From NCBI GenBank assembly GCA_002368155.1, contig AP018180.1, positions 5,625,978 to 5,689,977 of the forward strand: a DNA stretch of 64,000 nucleotides, written 5' to 3'. Made by a program: the position numbers and the translations under genes. Below are positions 19,304 through 26,764 of the stretch, piece by piece (positions within the stretch are counted from its first letter, which is position 1; each line of letters begins with the position of its first letter). The notes under the pieces are model-generated. The model did no database searches. It was not told the DNA's origin and was given only the letters and a program-made list of their open reading frames with translations. This DNA is from Nostoc carneum NIES-2107 (lineage in GTDB: Bacteria > Cyanobacteriota > Cyanobacteriia > Cyanobacteriales > Nostocaceae).

Positions 19304-19963
19304 CTATTTGATTTTTGAAAAAACTCCGTACATCTGAAGAGTTGTGAAATCAAAGGTAGTGTGTCGAATAAACCACTCAAACATCCACTTTAAATGAGAG
19401 AATGTTGGAATCAAAGCACAAAAACGTCGAACCCATGTTTTAGCCTGCAACCAGATATCTTCAATAGGATTTTGCTCTGGACAATTAGGAGCAAAACGAA
19501 CGCAGTGAATTTTCCATTTTTCTGGTGGTAAACCTTGGTTAAGTTCGTCTAAAAAGCTTTGGATTTCTTTGGAACGGTGGTAAGTAGCACCATCCCAAAA
19601 AATCAGCAATCGCTGGTCGCCTGACTCAGTTAGCAGATATTGCAGGTAATCGATAGTATTTTTTGAATTTCCCCTGTCGTAAGCTTTCAGCAGTAATTTT
19701 CGTTCAAGATAGTCAACTGCTCCGTAATATGTTTGCTTCTCTCGCTCATTTACGACTGGAACCGTGATTTCCTGGTCAGTTCTCCCCCACACATAACCGC
19801 TTAAGTCTCCCCACATTAAATGACACTCATCAATTAACAATACTCTCAATTTTCCGGCTTCGATTTCGGAGCGGTTGCTTGCCAACAATGTTTCAATCTC
19901 TTTTTTTTTTCTGCAACAGCATCTGGATTGGCTTTGGGGTTTAGCTTTGTGGTTTTCTTCCAA
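19304..19963 (-). CDS. IS630 transposase, C-terminal DDE part (orfB)
   Basis: This frame supplies the catalytic DDE domain: first Asp in VLLIDECHLMWGD, second Asp in LLIFWDGATYHRSK, and Glu in APNCPEQNPIEDIW. The ATG at 19963 lies upstream of the A10 tract and gives an unlikely Arg/Cys-rich start, so this half is more likely made only by -1 frameshifting from orfA at about 19905. Its stop codon falls within the left terminal inverted repeat. Confidence 0.88.
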   Translation of the reverse strand: MEENHKAKPQSQSRCCCRKKKEIETLLASNRSEIEAGKLRVLLIDECHLMWGDLSGYVWGRTDQEITVPVVNEREKQTYYGAVDYLERKLLLKAYDRGNSKNTIDYLQYLLTESGDQRLLIFWDGATYHRSKEIQSFLDELNQGLPPEKWKIHCVRFAPNCPEQNPIEDIWLQAKTWVRRFCALIPTFSHLKWMFEWFIRHTTFDFTTLQMYGVFSKIK

Positions 19964-20385
19964 CTGATGGCAGCTGCATCAAATAAGTCGTAGTAACTTT
20001 GTTTTGACTCATAAACGATGTCGTACTCAAAGGCTAGTTTATACTCCAGTTCGCCCAGTTCCCAATAGTCCTTCGTTTGTAACCAACTCAACACTTCTTC
20101 TCGCTGTTCGTGACTCAGGTGGCTTTTTCGTCCTTTGTAGTTCAGCCTGAGTCCATTGATTCCTTCCTGCTCGTAAGCTTGCTTCCAACCTGTTATCGAC
20201 CCTAAAGAGACATCTAAAATTGCTTGAATCTCTTCGTATAAGTAATCTTGGTAAACCAACTTGACTGCCAAGGCTTTTCTTGCCTCACGGGCATCGCGAC
20301 AAACTGCGATAAAGTCTTGTAGTTCTGCGATCGCAGTTGCCACTCCCAGTGGCAGTGATGCAGTTTGTAGATGCTGATTTCTCAT
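19846..20385 (-). CDS. IS630 transposase, N-terminal HTH part (orfA)
   Basis: This 179-residue frame carries two helix-turn-helix regions (YLYEEIQAILDVSLGSITGWKQAYEQ and the Arg-rich GRKSHLSHEQREEVLSWLQ). It encodes the DNA-binding half of the transposase. At 19910-19901 the coding strand has ten As read as GAA AAA AAA AAG; the A AAA AAG heptamer is the most efficient bacterial -1 slippery site. Slippage joins it to the catalytic ORF, giving a transposase of about 360 residues. Residues after the A-tract in this frame are probably only in the unshifted product. Confidence 0.88.
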   Translation of the reverse strand: MRNQHLQTASLPLGVATAIAELQDFIAVCRDAREARKALAVKLVYQDYLYEEIQAILDVSLGSITGWKQAYEQEGINGLRLNYKGRKSHLSHEQREEVLSWLQTKDYWELGELEYKLAFEYDIVYESKQSYYDLFDAAAISWKKTTKLNPKANPDAVAEKKKRLKHCWQATAPKSKPEN

Positions 20386-20733
20386 TGTCTACTCTTACAC
20401 TTGTATACTTAACCGTATTTTCTCGTAATCTTTTTCAAAAATCAAATAGGATTCCTATATATTGCAGCACATCAAAACTTATTAGTAATTGAAGCCAAAC
20501 AATCAGATTTAGTTAGAGGATTTACTCAACTTGCTATAGAATTAATCGCACTGGATCAATGGACTAAATCTACATCTAAGTTTCTATATGGAGCCGTGAC
20601 TACTGGGGAAGATTGGCGTTTTGGCATCTACGATCGCGCAAATCGTCAAGTAATGCAAGACCAAAAACGCTATCAAGTGCCAGAAGATTTATTAACACTG
20701 GTAAAAATTTTAGTAGGTATTATTGCTGTCTAA

Positions 20734-21081
20734 GCCTACCCTAAGCGTTGGAGCGATCGCACTCAATACAGCCAAAAGCAATAATTTAGTGGCACAATCA
20801 AAAGCGATCGCTCTATTCCCCTCATCCCTAAAGCCTCACAGGGGGAACTAATTGATACTCACACTAGTCATGCTTGTAAGGTTTTATTAAGCATTTGGCG
20901 AAAACAACTCCCAGAGCTTGAAGTTATGATTATGTTAAGCTGAACGTAAATCAGTAGATACACATCAGTAATAAAACATACTCGTATCTGAGGATTCTTA
21001 GGTAAAGAAATTTGCCATAATAGGAAGATTTATTTTGGTTGCCAACTAAAACATTAAAGTAACTAGGATGGGTTCCATCAG
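20734..21081. other. intergenic region with a possible gene remnant
   Basis: Two HIP1-type sites (about 20753 and 20804) occur here. Around 20816-20942 a short plus-strand frame without a start reads LIPKASQGELIDTHTSHACK... and ends VMIMLS, which looks protein-like and may be the tail of a decayed gene. It is too short to assign. Confidence 0.35.
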
Positions 21082-22896
21082 ATGACATCCCTACCATCAT
21101 CAAACTCCTGGCATGGACGCTATATAGGTGATAACCAGCGATACCGTTTAGACAAACGGTTAGCTGGTGGTGGCATGGGAGAAGTATTCCTAGCAACAGA
21201 TACACGTGTAGGTCAGCAGGTAGCCTTGAAGTTACTCAAAGATACGCTAGTAGCTTCAACCGAGATGAGAAAGCGCTTTGAGCGAGAAATATCTGTTTGT
21301 GCAGCGCTGCAAAGTGACCATATTGTCAAAATCAGCGATTGTGGAGTCACAGAAGAAGGCTATCCATTCTATGTGATGGAGTATCTGCGTGGGCAAACCT
21401 TACGCCACGTGCTGCTCAAAGAAAAACGGTTATCTGTTGAGCGAACTGTGAGTATTATGGCTCAAGTTTGTCAGGGACTACAGCTAGCTCATGCAGGAGT
21501 GACCCTACAACGGGAAGGTGGCAAAACTTCCGAACATATTCAAGTTATCCATCGGGACTTAAAACCCGACAATATCTTTCTTGTACCCACAGATTTGGGT
21601 GAGTGGGTGAAGATTTTAGATTTTGGGGTGGCGAAAATTCGCCATGAATCTTCAGAACAAACTAATATCACAAATACATTTATTGGCACATTCCGCTACG
21701 CTGCACCAGAACAGATCCAAAGCGATGAAAACCTAGATGCGCGGGCAGATATTTACAGCTTGGGACTGATTCTCTATGAAATGTTGAGTGGTGCAGATCC
21801 CTTTGGTTTAAGCGAGAATGCCAATAATATTAGCGAAGCTTCTTGGGTGTTAGCTCATGCTTATGAGCCACCAAAGCCATTGCGATCGCAACCAGGTTGT
21901 GAGTATTTTTCTATACAACTAGAGGCTGTCATCCTCAAGTGTTTGCACAAAAATCCTGATAACCGCTTTAGTACTGTAGAAGAACTCTGTCAGGCTTTAC
22001 AAACGGTTGCTAAGTCAGTAGTGGGCTATGTGAGCGCCGAGTATCAAGAAGAGATTGGGCTACATCCCACTGTACCAAAATCAGTTGGCAAGTCCAAAAC
22101 CATTGAGCGATCGCACCAGCCTACAGAACCAACTCGACTTGAGGATACTCTACCACCTACTGTGCCTTTGTCTGGGCAAGACCAAGAAGAAACTATTCTC
22201 CGCTTTCAACCTGTGCAACATCCTGGTGTAGAGGAACCGACAATTCTGCGTCCTTTGCAACCTACAGAACCAAGCTGGGGACAAGAAGAAACGATTCTGC
22301 GATCGCAACCCGTGCAACATCCGGGTGGAGAAGAACCGACAATTCTGCGTCCCTTGCAACCTACAGAACCAAGCTGGGGACAAGAAGAAACGATTCTGCG
22401 ATCGCAACCCGTGCAGCATCCCGGTGCAGAGGAACCAACAATTCTGCGTCCCTTACAGCCAACAGAACCAAGCTGGGGACAAGAAGAAACAATTCTGCGT
22501 CCGCAACCCGTGCAGCATCCAGGTGAAGCAGAGGAAAACGTTCCGTCGCCACAAACAGCGATCGCACCAAATCAACCAGAAGGTACAATTTTTCAAACAA
22601 GGCCTGTAACCCCGCCTACGCCAGAGGGGACGATGTTTCAACGCCGTCCTGTACCCCAGCCTGAACCAGAAGGGACAATTCAATCCCGTCCTCTATCCTC
22701 GCTTAATGGTCAGCCAGTGCTACATGGCAGTACAATTTTTCAACGCCGAACTACTAATTCAGCCCCACAGAAAAATTCTCGCAATTTTTGGTTAATTTTA
22801 GGAGTAGCTTTTGCTGTTGGGTTTGCTTTAGTGGCTGCTATCTATATATATCCGCAATTGAAATCTCCTCAAACTAACGAGCAGAAGGCTAATTAA
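21082..22896 (+). CDS. membrane-anchored serine/threonine protein kinase with a Thr-rich tandem repeat region
   Basis: This 604-residue Hanks-type kinase has the Gly-rich loop LAGGGMGEVFLA, Lys50 in VALKLLK, catalytic HRDLKPDN (Asp159), DFG (180-182) and APE (208-210). After the kinase domain (to about residue 315) comes a linker with three full and one partial copies of a 33-residue repeat containing ETILR and PTILRPLQPTEPS, then EGTIFQ and EGTMFQRRP motifs. A single membrane helix (LILGVAFAVGFALVAAIYIY) lies near residues 567-586, leaving a short outside tail. The Thr-x-x motifs are plausible autophosphorylation or FHA-docking sites, which is inference. It stands alone, between the IS630 island and the NLR locus. 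Confidence 0.94.
   Translation: MTSLPSSNSWHGRYIGDNQRYRLDKRLAGGGMGEVFLATDTRVGQQVALKLLKDTLVASTEMRKRFEREISVCAALQSDHIVKISDCGVTEEGYPFYVMEYLRGQTLRHVLLKEKRLSVERTVSIMAQVCQGLQLAHAGVTLQREGGKTSEHIQVIHRDLKPDNIFLVPTDLGEWVKILDFGVAKIRHESSEQTNITNTFIGTFRYAAPEQIQSDENLDARADIYSLGLILYEMLSGADPFGLSENANNISEASWVLAHAYEPPKPLRSQPGCEYFSIQLEAVILKCLHKNPDNRFSTVEELCQALQTVAKSVVGYVSAEYQEEIGLHPTVPKSVGKSKTIERSHQPTEPTRLEDTLPPTVPLSGQDQEETILRFQPVQHPGVEEPTILRPLQPTEPSWGQEETILRSQPVQHPGGEEPTILRPLQPTEPSWGQEETILRSQPVQHPGAEEPTILRPLQPTEPSWGQEETILRPQPVQHPGEAEENVPSPQTAIAPNQPEGTIFQTRPVTPPTPEGTMFQRRPVPQPEPEGTIQSRPLSSLNGQPVLHGSTIFQRRTTNSAPQKNSRNFWLILGVAFAVGFALVAAIYIYPQLKSPQTNEQKAN
22183..22560 (+). repeat. 99-bp in-frame tandem repeat inside the kinase gene
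   Basis: Units start at 22183, 22282, 22381 and 22480 (the last partial), each encoding QEETILRxQPVQHPGxEEPT... then ILRPLQPTEPSWG. Nucleotide identity between units is very high, so copy number may vary between strains by slippage or recombination. Confidence 0.9.
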
Positions 22897-23106
22897 TAAG
22901 GGCATGGGGCATAGGGCATGGGGCATTGGTAGGAAAGCAACCAATGACTTCAATTAATTTTGCGTGGTTAATTTAGCTCTTTTTTGAGACAAGTTCTTGA
23001 CCTGCCTTTAAGGGTTTCTGGTTTGACTTGCCATTAACTATATAGTCCATCGTTTTGATTGCCAGTTGACGGTGCCACTTTTCGTAGCGCTTTCTAACAT
23101 TGCTGT

Positions 23107-23136
23107 AACCAATTACCAATTACCAATTACCAATTT
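23107..23136. repeat. STRR (ACCAATT) tract
   Basis: Four consecutive AATTACC-type heptads lie upstream of the small effector-like ORF. The wider gap 22897-23192 also has GGGCATGGGGCATAGGGC units after the kinase stop. No gene was seen there. Confidence 0.8.
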
Positions 23137-23192
23137 TCGGAATGCGCTAACATACCATTGTATAAATAACAGTGGTTAAACCGCGTAAATGT

Positions 23193-23624
23193 ATGGATAT
23201 TGCTTTAATTGTTAAGTTTCTCGCGCCTTGTCTGCCATTTCTGTTGAATGTGGGTAATAAAGCCATAGAAGGCGCATCGCAGAAAGTTGGTGAGGATGGG
23301 TGGAATAAAGCGAAAGCTATTTGGGCTAAGTTACTACCCAAGGTAGAGGCGAAGGAAGCAGCAAAGGAAGCTGCGGCTGATGTGGCGCAAAATCCAAATG
23401 ATGAAGATTTACAAGCCAGCTTGCGAGTGCAACTAAAGAAGATTTTGGATACAGATACAGCACTGGCTGAGGAAATAGCTAAGATTTGGCAAGAAACAAA
23501 ATCTGCTGATGCTTCTGTTAATCTTAATGCTCAATCTTACGATGACAGCATACAGATAAATACAGCAGGGAATGTTAATCAGCCAACTTATGACTTAAGC
23601 AGGAATATTAACAGCCCAAAGTAA
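23193..23624 (+). CDS. small helical effector-like protein preceding an NLR
   Basis: This 143-residue protein, counted from ATG 23193 (GTG 23172 would add 7), starts with a hydrophobic helix (IALIVKFLAPCLPFLL, residues 3-18) followed by amphipathic helices (GEDGWNKAKAIWAKLLPKVEAKEAAKEAAADVA; LQASLRVQLKKIL). It ends with an Asn/Gln/Gly-rich stretch (DSIQINTAGNVNQPTYDLS). This shape, hydrophobic helical domain plus short amyloid-like motif next to an NB-ARC gene, resembles Bell-type effectors with amyloid signalling motifs in filamentous cyanobacteria; that likeness is inference. The stop is at 23622-23624, directly after a -1 slippery heptamer. It probably works with, or is fused to, the NB-ARC/TPR protein. 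Confidence 0.75.
   Translation: MDIALIVKFLAPCLPFLLNVGNKAIEGASQKVGEDGWNKAKAIWAKLLPKVEAKEAAKEAAADVAQNPNDEDLQASLRVQLKKILDTDTALAEEIAKIWQETKSADASVNLNAQSYDDSIQINTAGNVNQPTYDLSRNINSPK
23615..23624 (+). promoter_or_regulatory. candidate -1 programmed frameshift site (C CCA AAG TAA)
   Basis: In the frame of the upstream ORF the codons are CCA AAG TAA. Preceded by C, they make C CCA AAG, which matches the X XXY YYZ rule. Slipping back one base gives CCC AAA GTA and continues into VTNYIAVYGTAQQEIVELLERS, the NB-ARC/TPR frame, with no stop in between. The slip is directly followed by the zero-frame stop, which favours pausing. Confidence 0.5.
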
Positions 23625-23665
23625 CTAACTATATTGCTGTTTATGGTACTGCACAGCAAGAAATA

Positions 23666-26173
23666 GTGGAGTTGCTAGAACGCAGTACCAAAGCAGAATC
23701 GCCTGGGGTTCTTAAAGCTGGGAACCCACAGAAAAGTTTGGCTTATTGGCAAGGACGCAAAGCAGAAATTGCCCAAATACAGCAATGGTTAACTGATAAC
23801 AATACCTTTTTAATTGGCATAGAAGGCATCGGTGGCGCGGGTAAATCGATGCTGGCTGCAAAAATTTATGAAGAAATTGCAGGTTTCCCCAAGCGATTTT
23901 GGGGTGATGTGAGTAATGGGGCAAGTTTTAGCGATTTAGCCCGTCAAGTACTCAGTGAATTTGGCTTTCCGGTTCCAGAAGATGAAGCGCAGTTAGTAGA
24001 AGCGCTGGTGAGGTGTTTACGCAGTGGTGAATTTTTACTGATTATTGACAACCTGGAGAGTTTATTACAACCTAATAGACAATGGGGAAGTCTATTCTAC
24101 GGCGATTTTTTCAATGCTTGGGTAGAATCTGGCGGTAATAGTAAGGTCATAGTTACCACTAGAGAAAGACCACAATTAAAAGGTTTTGAGTGGCTACCTT
24201 TGAAAGGTTTGCAAGTTAATGAAGGGGTAGCACTGTTAACAGCATTAGGCATTCGGGGAGATTTAACGGATTTTGTGGAATTAGTAGATGGGCATCCCCT
24301 GCTGTTGAAATTAGTAGGAGATTTATTAACAGAAGAATACCCCCAAGACCCAGATTTAAGCAGATTAGCAGATTTAGGTTTAGGCAATTTGCGGCAGTTG
24401 TTGACAGATCCGCAAGTGATAGGTGTGCATCGCCGAGAAAATGTGGGGATGGTGTTGGTATTGGATGCCAGTTTTGAAAGGTTGAGTGAATTACAAAAGG
24501 CGTTATTGCTGAATATTAGTGTTTATCGTGGTGCTATAGATAGTGCCGCAGCCGTGGCTATGTTGCCGGGAAGTTCAGCCGCAGAGATTGAGGGAGAATT
24601 AAAGAATATTGTTAAGCGTTCTTTGTTGGTAGAAAAGCTGAATGGTAAGCGGCGGTTTGAGTTTCAGCCTGTGGTGTTGGAGTATGTACGGTATAAGGCT
24701 GGTGAGCAAACTGAGACACATCAGCAAGCCATTGATTATTATTGCTCAATTGCTAAACAAAAACCTTGGACAACAAAAGATGATGTTAAAGAATACTTAG
24801 AAATCTTTCATCACTTTTATCAGTTGCAAGATTATAACTCTGCCTTTGATACGCTTAGGGTTTGCGATAATTTTTTAACCTTGCGGGGTTATTATGCAGA
24901 CCAAGTAAAATTATATGGGCAGTTAGTAAGTAAATGGCAAGAAATTGGCAATCGCAAAAATTGGAATTATCGGGCTTCTCTAATTTTATTGGGCAATGCT
25001 TACAACTTCCTGGGACAATACCCACGGGCGATTGAGTTCTACCAGCAATCAATGGATATCGCTAGGGAGATTGGCGATCATAATACACAAGGCAAATGCT
25101 TAAAAGGTTTGGGTTATGCTTACGACTCCCTGGGACAGTATCAACGGGCGATAGAGTTGTTGCAGCAGTCTTTGGATATCTCTCGGGAGATTGGCGATCA
25201 CAATGGCGAAGGTAATTCCTTAATCGGTTTGGGCAGTGCTTACTTCTCCCTGGGACAGTACCAACGGGCGATTGAGTTCTACCAGCAATCAATGGATATA
25301 TCAAGAGAGATAGGCAATCGTAATGGCGAAGGTAATTCCTTAATCGGTTTGGGCAATGTTTACGGTTCCCTGGGACAGTACCAACGGGCGATTGAGTTCT
25401 TCCAGCAGTCATTGGATATCAAACGCGAGATTGGCGATCGCAATGGCGAAGGTAATTCCTTGGGCAATTTGGGCAATGCTTACAACTCTCTGGGAGAGTA
25501 CCAACAGGCGATTGAGTTCTACCAGCAGTCATTGGATATCAAACGCGAGATTGGCGATCGCAATGGCGAGGGTGATTCCTTGGGCAATTTGGGCATTGCT
25601 TACGGTTCCCTGGGAGAGTACCAACGGGCGATTGAGTTCTACCAGCAGTCATTGGATATCAAACGCGAGATTGGCGATCGCAATGGCGAAGGTAATTCCT
25701 TGGGCAATTTGGGCAATGCTTACGGTTCCCTGGGAGAGTACCAACAGGCGATTGAGTTCTTCCAGCAGTCATTGGATATCTCTCGGGAGATTGGCGATCG
25801 CAATGGCGAAGGTAAATCCTTAAACAATTTGAGCAGTGCTTACAACTCTCTGGGAGAGTACCAACGGGCGATTGAGTTCTTGCAGCAGTCTTTGGATATC
25901 AAACGGGAGATTGGGGATATTCGAGGCGAAGCAACAGGCTGGTTTAATTTAGGTTTGGCTTTAGAAAACGTCAACCGAGAATCAGACGCGCTGGGTGCTT
26001 ATCGTAATGCGCGTGAACTATATCAAACAATGGGACTTGATGCTGATGTGCAACGTTGCAATGATGCAATTGAGCGTCTTTCGCAACCAAAAGCGCCTGT
26101 AGTTTCTCGGCAGGGGTTTTGGGGTTGGTGGCGGCAGTTGTGGCGTTGGGTTCGTGGTTGGTTTCGGCGGTGA
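23666..26173 (+). CDS. NB-ARC/TPR NLR-like STAND ATPase
   Basis: This frame gives 835 residues from GTG 23666, the first conventional start, but it is open from 23612 and has no ATG or good ribosome-binding site. NB-ARC features are Walker A GIGGAGKS (54-61), Walker B FLLIIDN (123-129), VIVTTRE (161-167) and GHPLLLKL (209-216). Nine TPRs of 40 residues follow (about 435-800), several nearly identical (consensus AYxSLGEYQRAIEFYQQSLD). It ends with a Trp/Arg-rich tail (GFWGWWRQLWRWVRGWFRR). STAND proteins of this type sense a ligand with the repeats, oligomerise, and trigger an N-terminal effector, commonly in phage defence or cell death. Here the effector is likely the adjacent upstream ORF. 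Confidence 0.9.
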   Translation: MELLERSTKAESPGVLKAGNPQKSLAYWQGRKAEIAQIQQWLTDNNTFLIGIEGIGGAGKSMLAAKIYEEIAGFPKRFWGDVSNGASFSDLARQVLSEFGFPVPEDEAQLVEALVRCLRSGEFLLIIDNLESLLQPNRQWGSLFYGDFFNAWVESGGNSKVIVTTRERPQLKGFEWLPLKGLQVNEGVALLTALGIRGDLTDFVELVDGHPLLLKLVGDLLTEEYPQDPDLSRLADLGLGNLRQLLTDPQVIGVHRRENVGMVLVLDASFERLSELQKALLLNISVYRGAIDSAAAVAMLPGSSAAEIEGELKNIVKRSLLVEKLNGKRRFEFQPVVLEYVRYKAGEQTETHQQAIDYYCSIAKQKPWTTKDDVKEYLEIFHHFYQLQDYNSAFDTLRVCDNFLTLRGYYADQVKLYGQLVSKWQEIGNRKNWNYRASLILLGNAYNFLGQYPRAIEFYQQSMDIAREIGDHNTQGKCLKGLGYAYDSLGQYQRAIELLQQSLDISREIGDHNGEGNSLIGLGSAYFSLGQYQRAIEFYQQSMDISREIGNRNGEGNSLIGLGNVYGSLGQYQRAIEFFQQSLDIKREIGDRNGEGNSLGNLGNAYNSLGEYQQAIEFYQQSLDIKREIGDRNGEGDSLGNLGIAYGSLGEYQRAIEFYQQSLDIKREIGDRNGEGNSLGNLGNAYGSLGEYQQAIEFFQQSLDISREIGDRNGEGKSLNNLSSAYNSLGEYQRAIEFLQQSLDIKREIGDIRGEATGWFNLGLALENVNRESDALGAYRNARELYQTMGLDADVQRCNDAIERLSQPKAPVVSRQGFWGWWRQLWRWVRGWFRR
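24990..25950 (+). repeat. 120-bp tandem coding repeats (TPR array)
   Basis: Eight consecutive 120-bp units share blocks such as CGGGCGATTGAGTTCT, AGCAGTC and GGAGATTGGC. The central units differ by only a few bases, so gene conversion or recent amplification is likely and repeat number may vary between strains. Confidence 0.9.
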
Positions 26174-26218
26174 AAAAGATATACGCTATAATCACTCACA
26201 AGATTTCATAGAATTACT

Positions 26219-26530
26219 ATGACAACTCCATTGCTGCCAACGCTTCATAATTTACCTGCTACCTTACTTTTAGAAGGTGCAATCAGCATTGAGTTGCAAG
26301 AGGGAATACCTATATTTAGAGCATCTAATATTATCCAAAATCGCATTGCAGCTTTACTAGCCAAACAGCAAAATTCTTCACTCAATTCACAAGAAGAACA
26401 AGAATTAGATGGCTACGAAGAAATTGATGATTATTTGAGTTTTCTCAATCGTGTAGCTAGAAATCTTGTGCAAAATCCAAATAATCAAACTGTGTTGATT
26501 CCCATTTCATGTGAAGTTGCATATATCTAG
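26219..26530 (+). CDS. small conserved hypothetical protein, 3' end rewritten by a repeat
   Basis: This 103-residue acidic protein reads MTTPLLPTLHNLPATLLLEGAISIELQEGIPIFRAS and has a helical QNRIAALLAKQQ...EEQELDGYEEIDDYLSFLNRVARNLVQ segment. It looks like a conserved small cyanobacterial protein without assigned function. The last 8 or so codons (ISCEVAYI) coincide with the end of a dispersed palindromic repeat that begins near 26507, so the natural C terminus has probably been replaced. The gene starts 45 bases after the NLR stop and may be cotranscribed. Confidence 0.65.
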   Translation: MTTPLLPTLHNLPATLLLEGAISIELQEGIPIFRASNIIQNRIAALLAKQQNSSLNSQEEQELDGYEEIDDYLSFLNRVARNLVQNPNNQTVLIPISCEVAYI

Positions 26531-26720
26531 ATCCCCCTAAATCCCCCTTAAAAAGGGGGAATTTGATTCTTTCTTTTCTCCTATTTTTTCAGGGTAGGGT
26601 GTACACACATCTTTATGATAAGTGCAAAATGTGGTTTGATCCCCCTAAATCACCCTTAAAAAGGGGGACTTTGATTCTTTCTTTTCCCCCCTTAAAAAAG
26701 GGGGGCTAGGGGGGATCAAA
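26507..26720. repeat. palindromic C/G-rich repeat cluster
   Basis: The left end (CATTTCATGTGAAGTTGCAT) matches the right end of the element at 18728-18866 on the other strand. Inside are GATCCCCCTAAATC, CCCTTAAAAAGGGGG (twice) and a terminal CCCCCCTTAAAAAAGGGGGG palindrome. It looks like two partial elements in tandem. Confidence 0.7.
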
Positions 26721-26764
26721 ACGTTGTCGAGCTAAGTTATAAGACTTGTATATACACGATAGCC

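Larger units (their letters stand above)
19298..20455 (-). mobile_element. IS630-family insertion sequence, complete, 1158 bp
   Basis: The left end (GGACTCCTATTTGATTTTTG, 19298 onward) and the right end read on the other strand (GGAATCCTATTTGATTTTTG, from 20455) match in 24 of 25 positions. TA dinucleotides flank both ends (19296-19297 and 20456-20457), the IS630/Tc1-mariner signature. Between them lie an HTH ORF and a DDE ORF in overlapping frames joined by an A10 tract. Both ends and the coding region look intact, so the copy may be recent and active. A 20-base remnant of the same terminus is present at 56410-56429. Confidence 0.93.
18958..20733 (+). pseudogene. PD-(D/E)XK-like nuclease gene split by an IS630 element
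   Basis: The 5' part (18958-19297) encodes about 113 residues ending LKGTLDYY. The 3' part (20456-20733) continues LYIAAHQNLLVIEAKQSD...RGFTQLAIELIALDQW and stops with TAA at 20731. The two halves flank an IS630-type insertion. LDYY followed by VIEAK fits the D...ExK core of PD-(D/E)XK nucleases, so the insertion falls between the catalytic Asp and the Glu-x-Lys. Simple joining of the flanks keeps the frame, whereas removing one duplicated TA shifts it, so the ancestral frame is uncertain. The unbroken protein would be about 205 residues. The truncated N-terminal frame currently stops at 19311. Confidence 0.8.

Noticed and set aside
25356..25823. 155-codon plus-strand frame inside the TPR array
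   Set aside because: Out-of-frame shadow of the 120-bp TPR repeats of the NLR gene.
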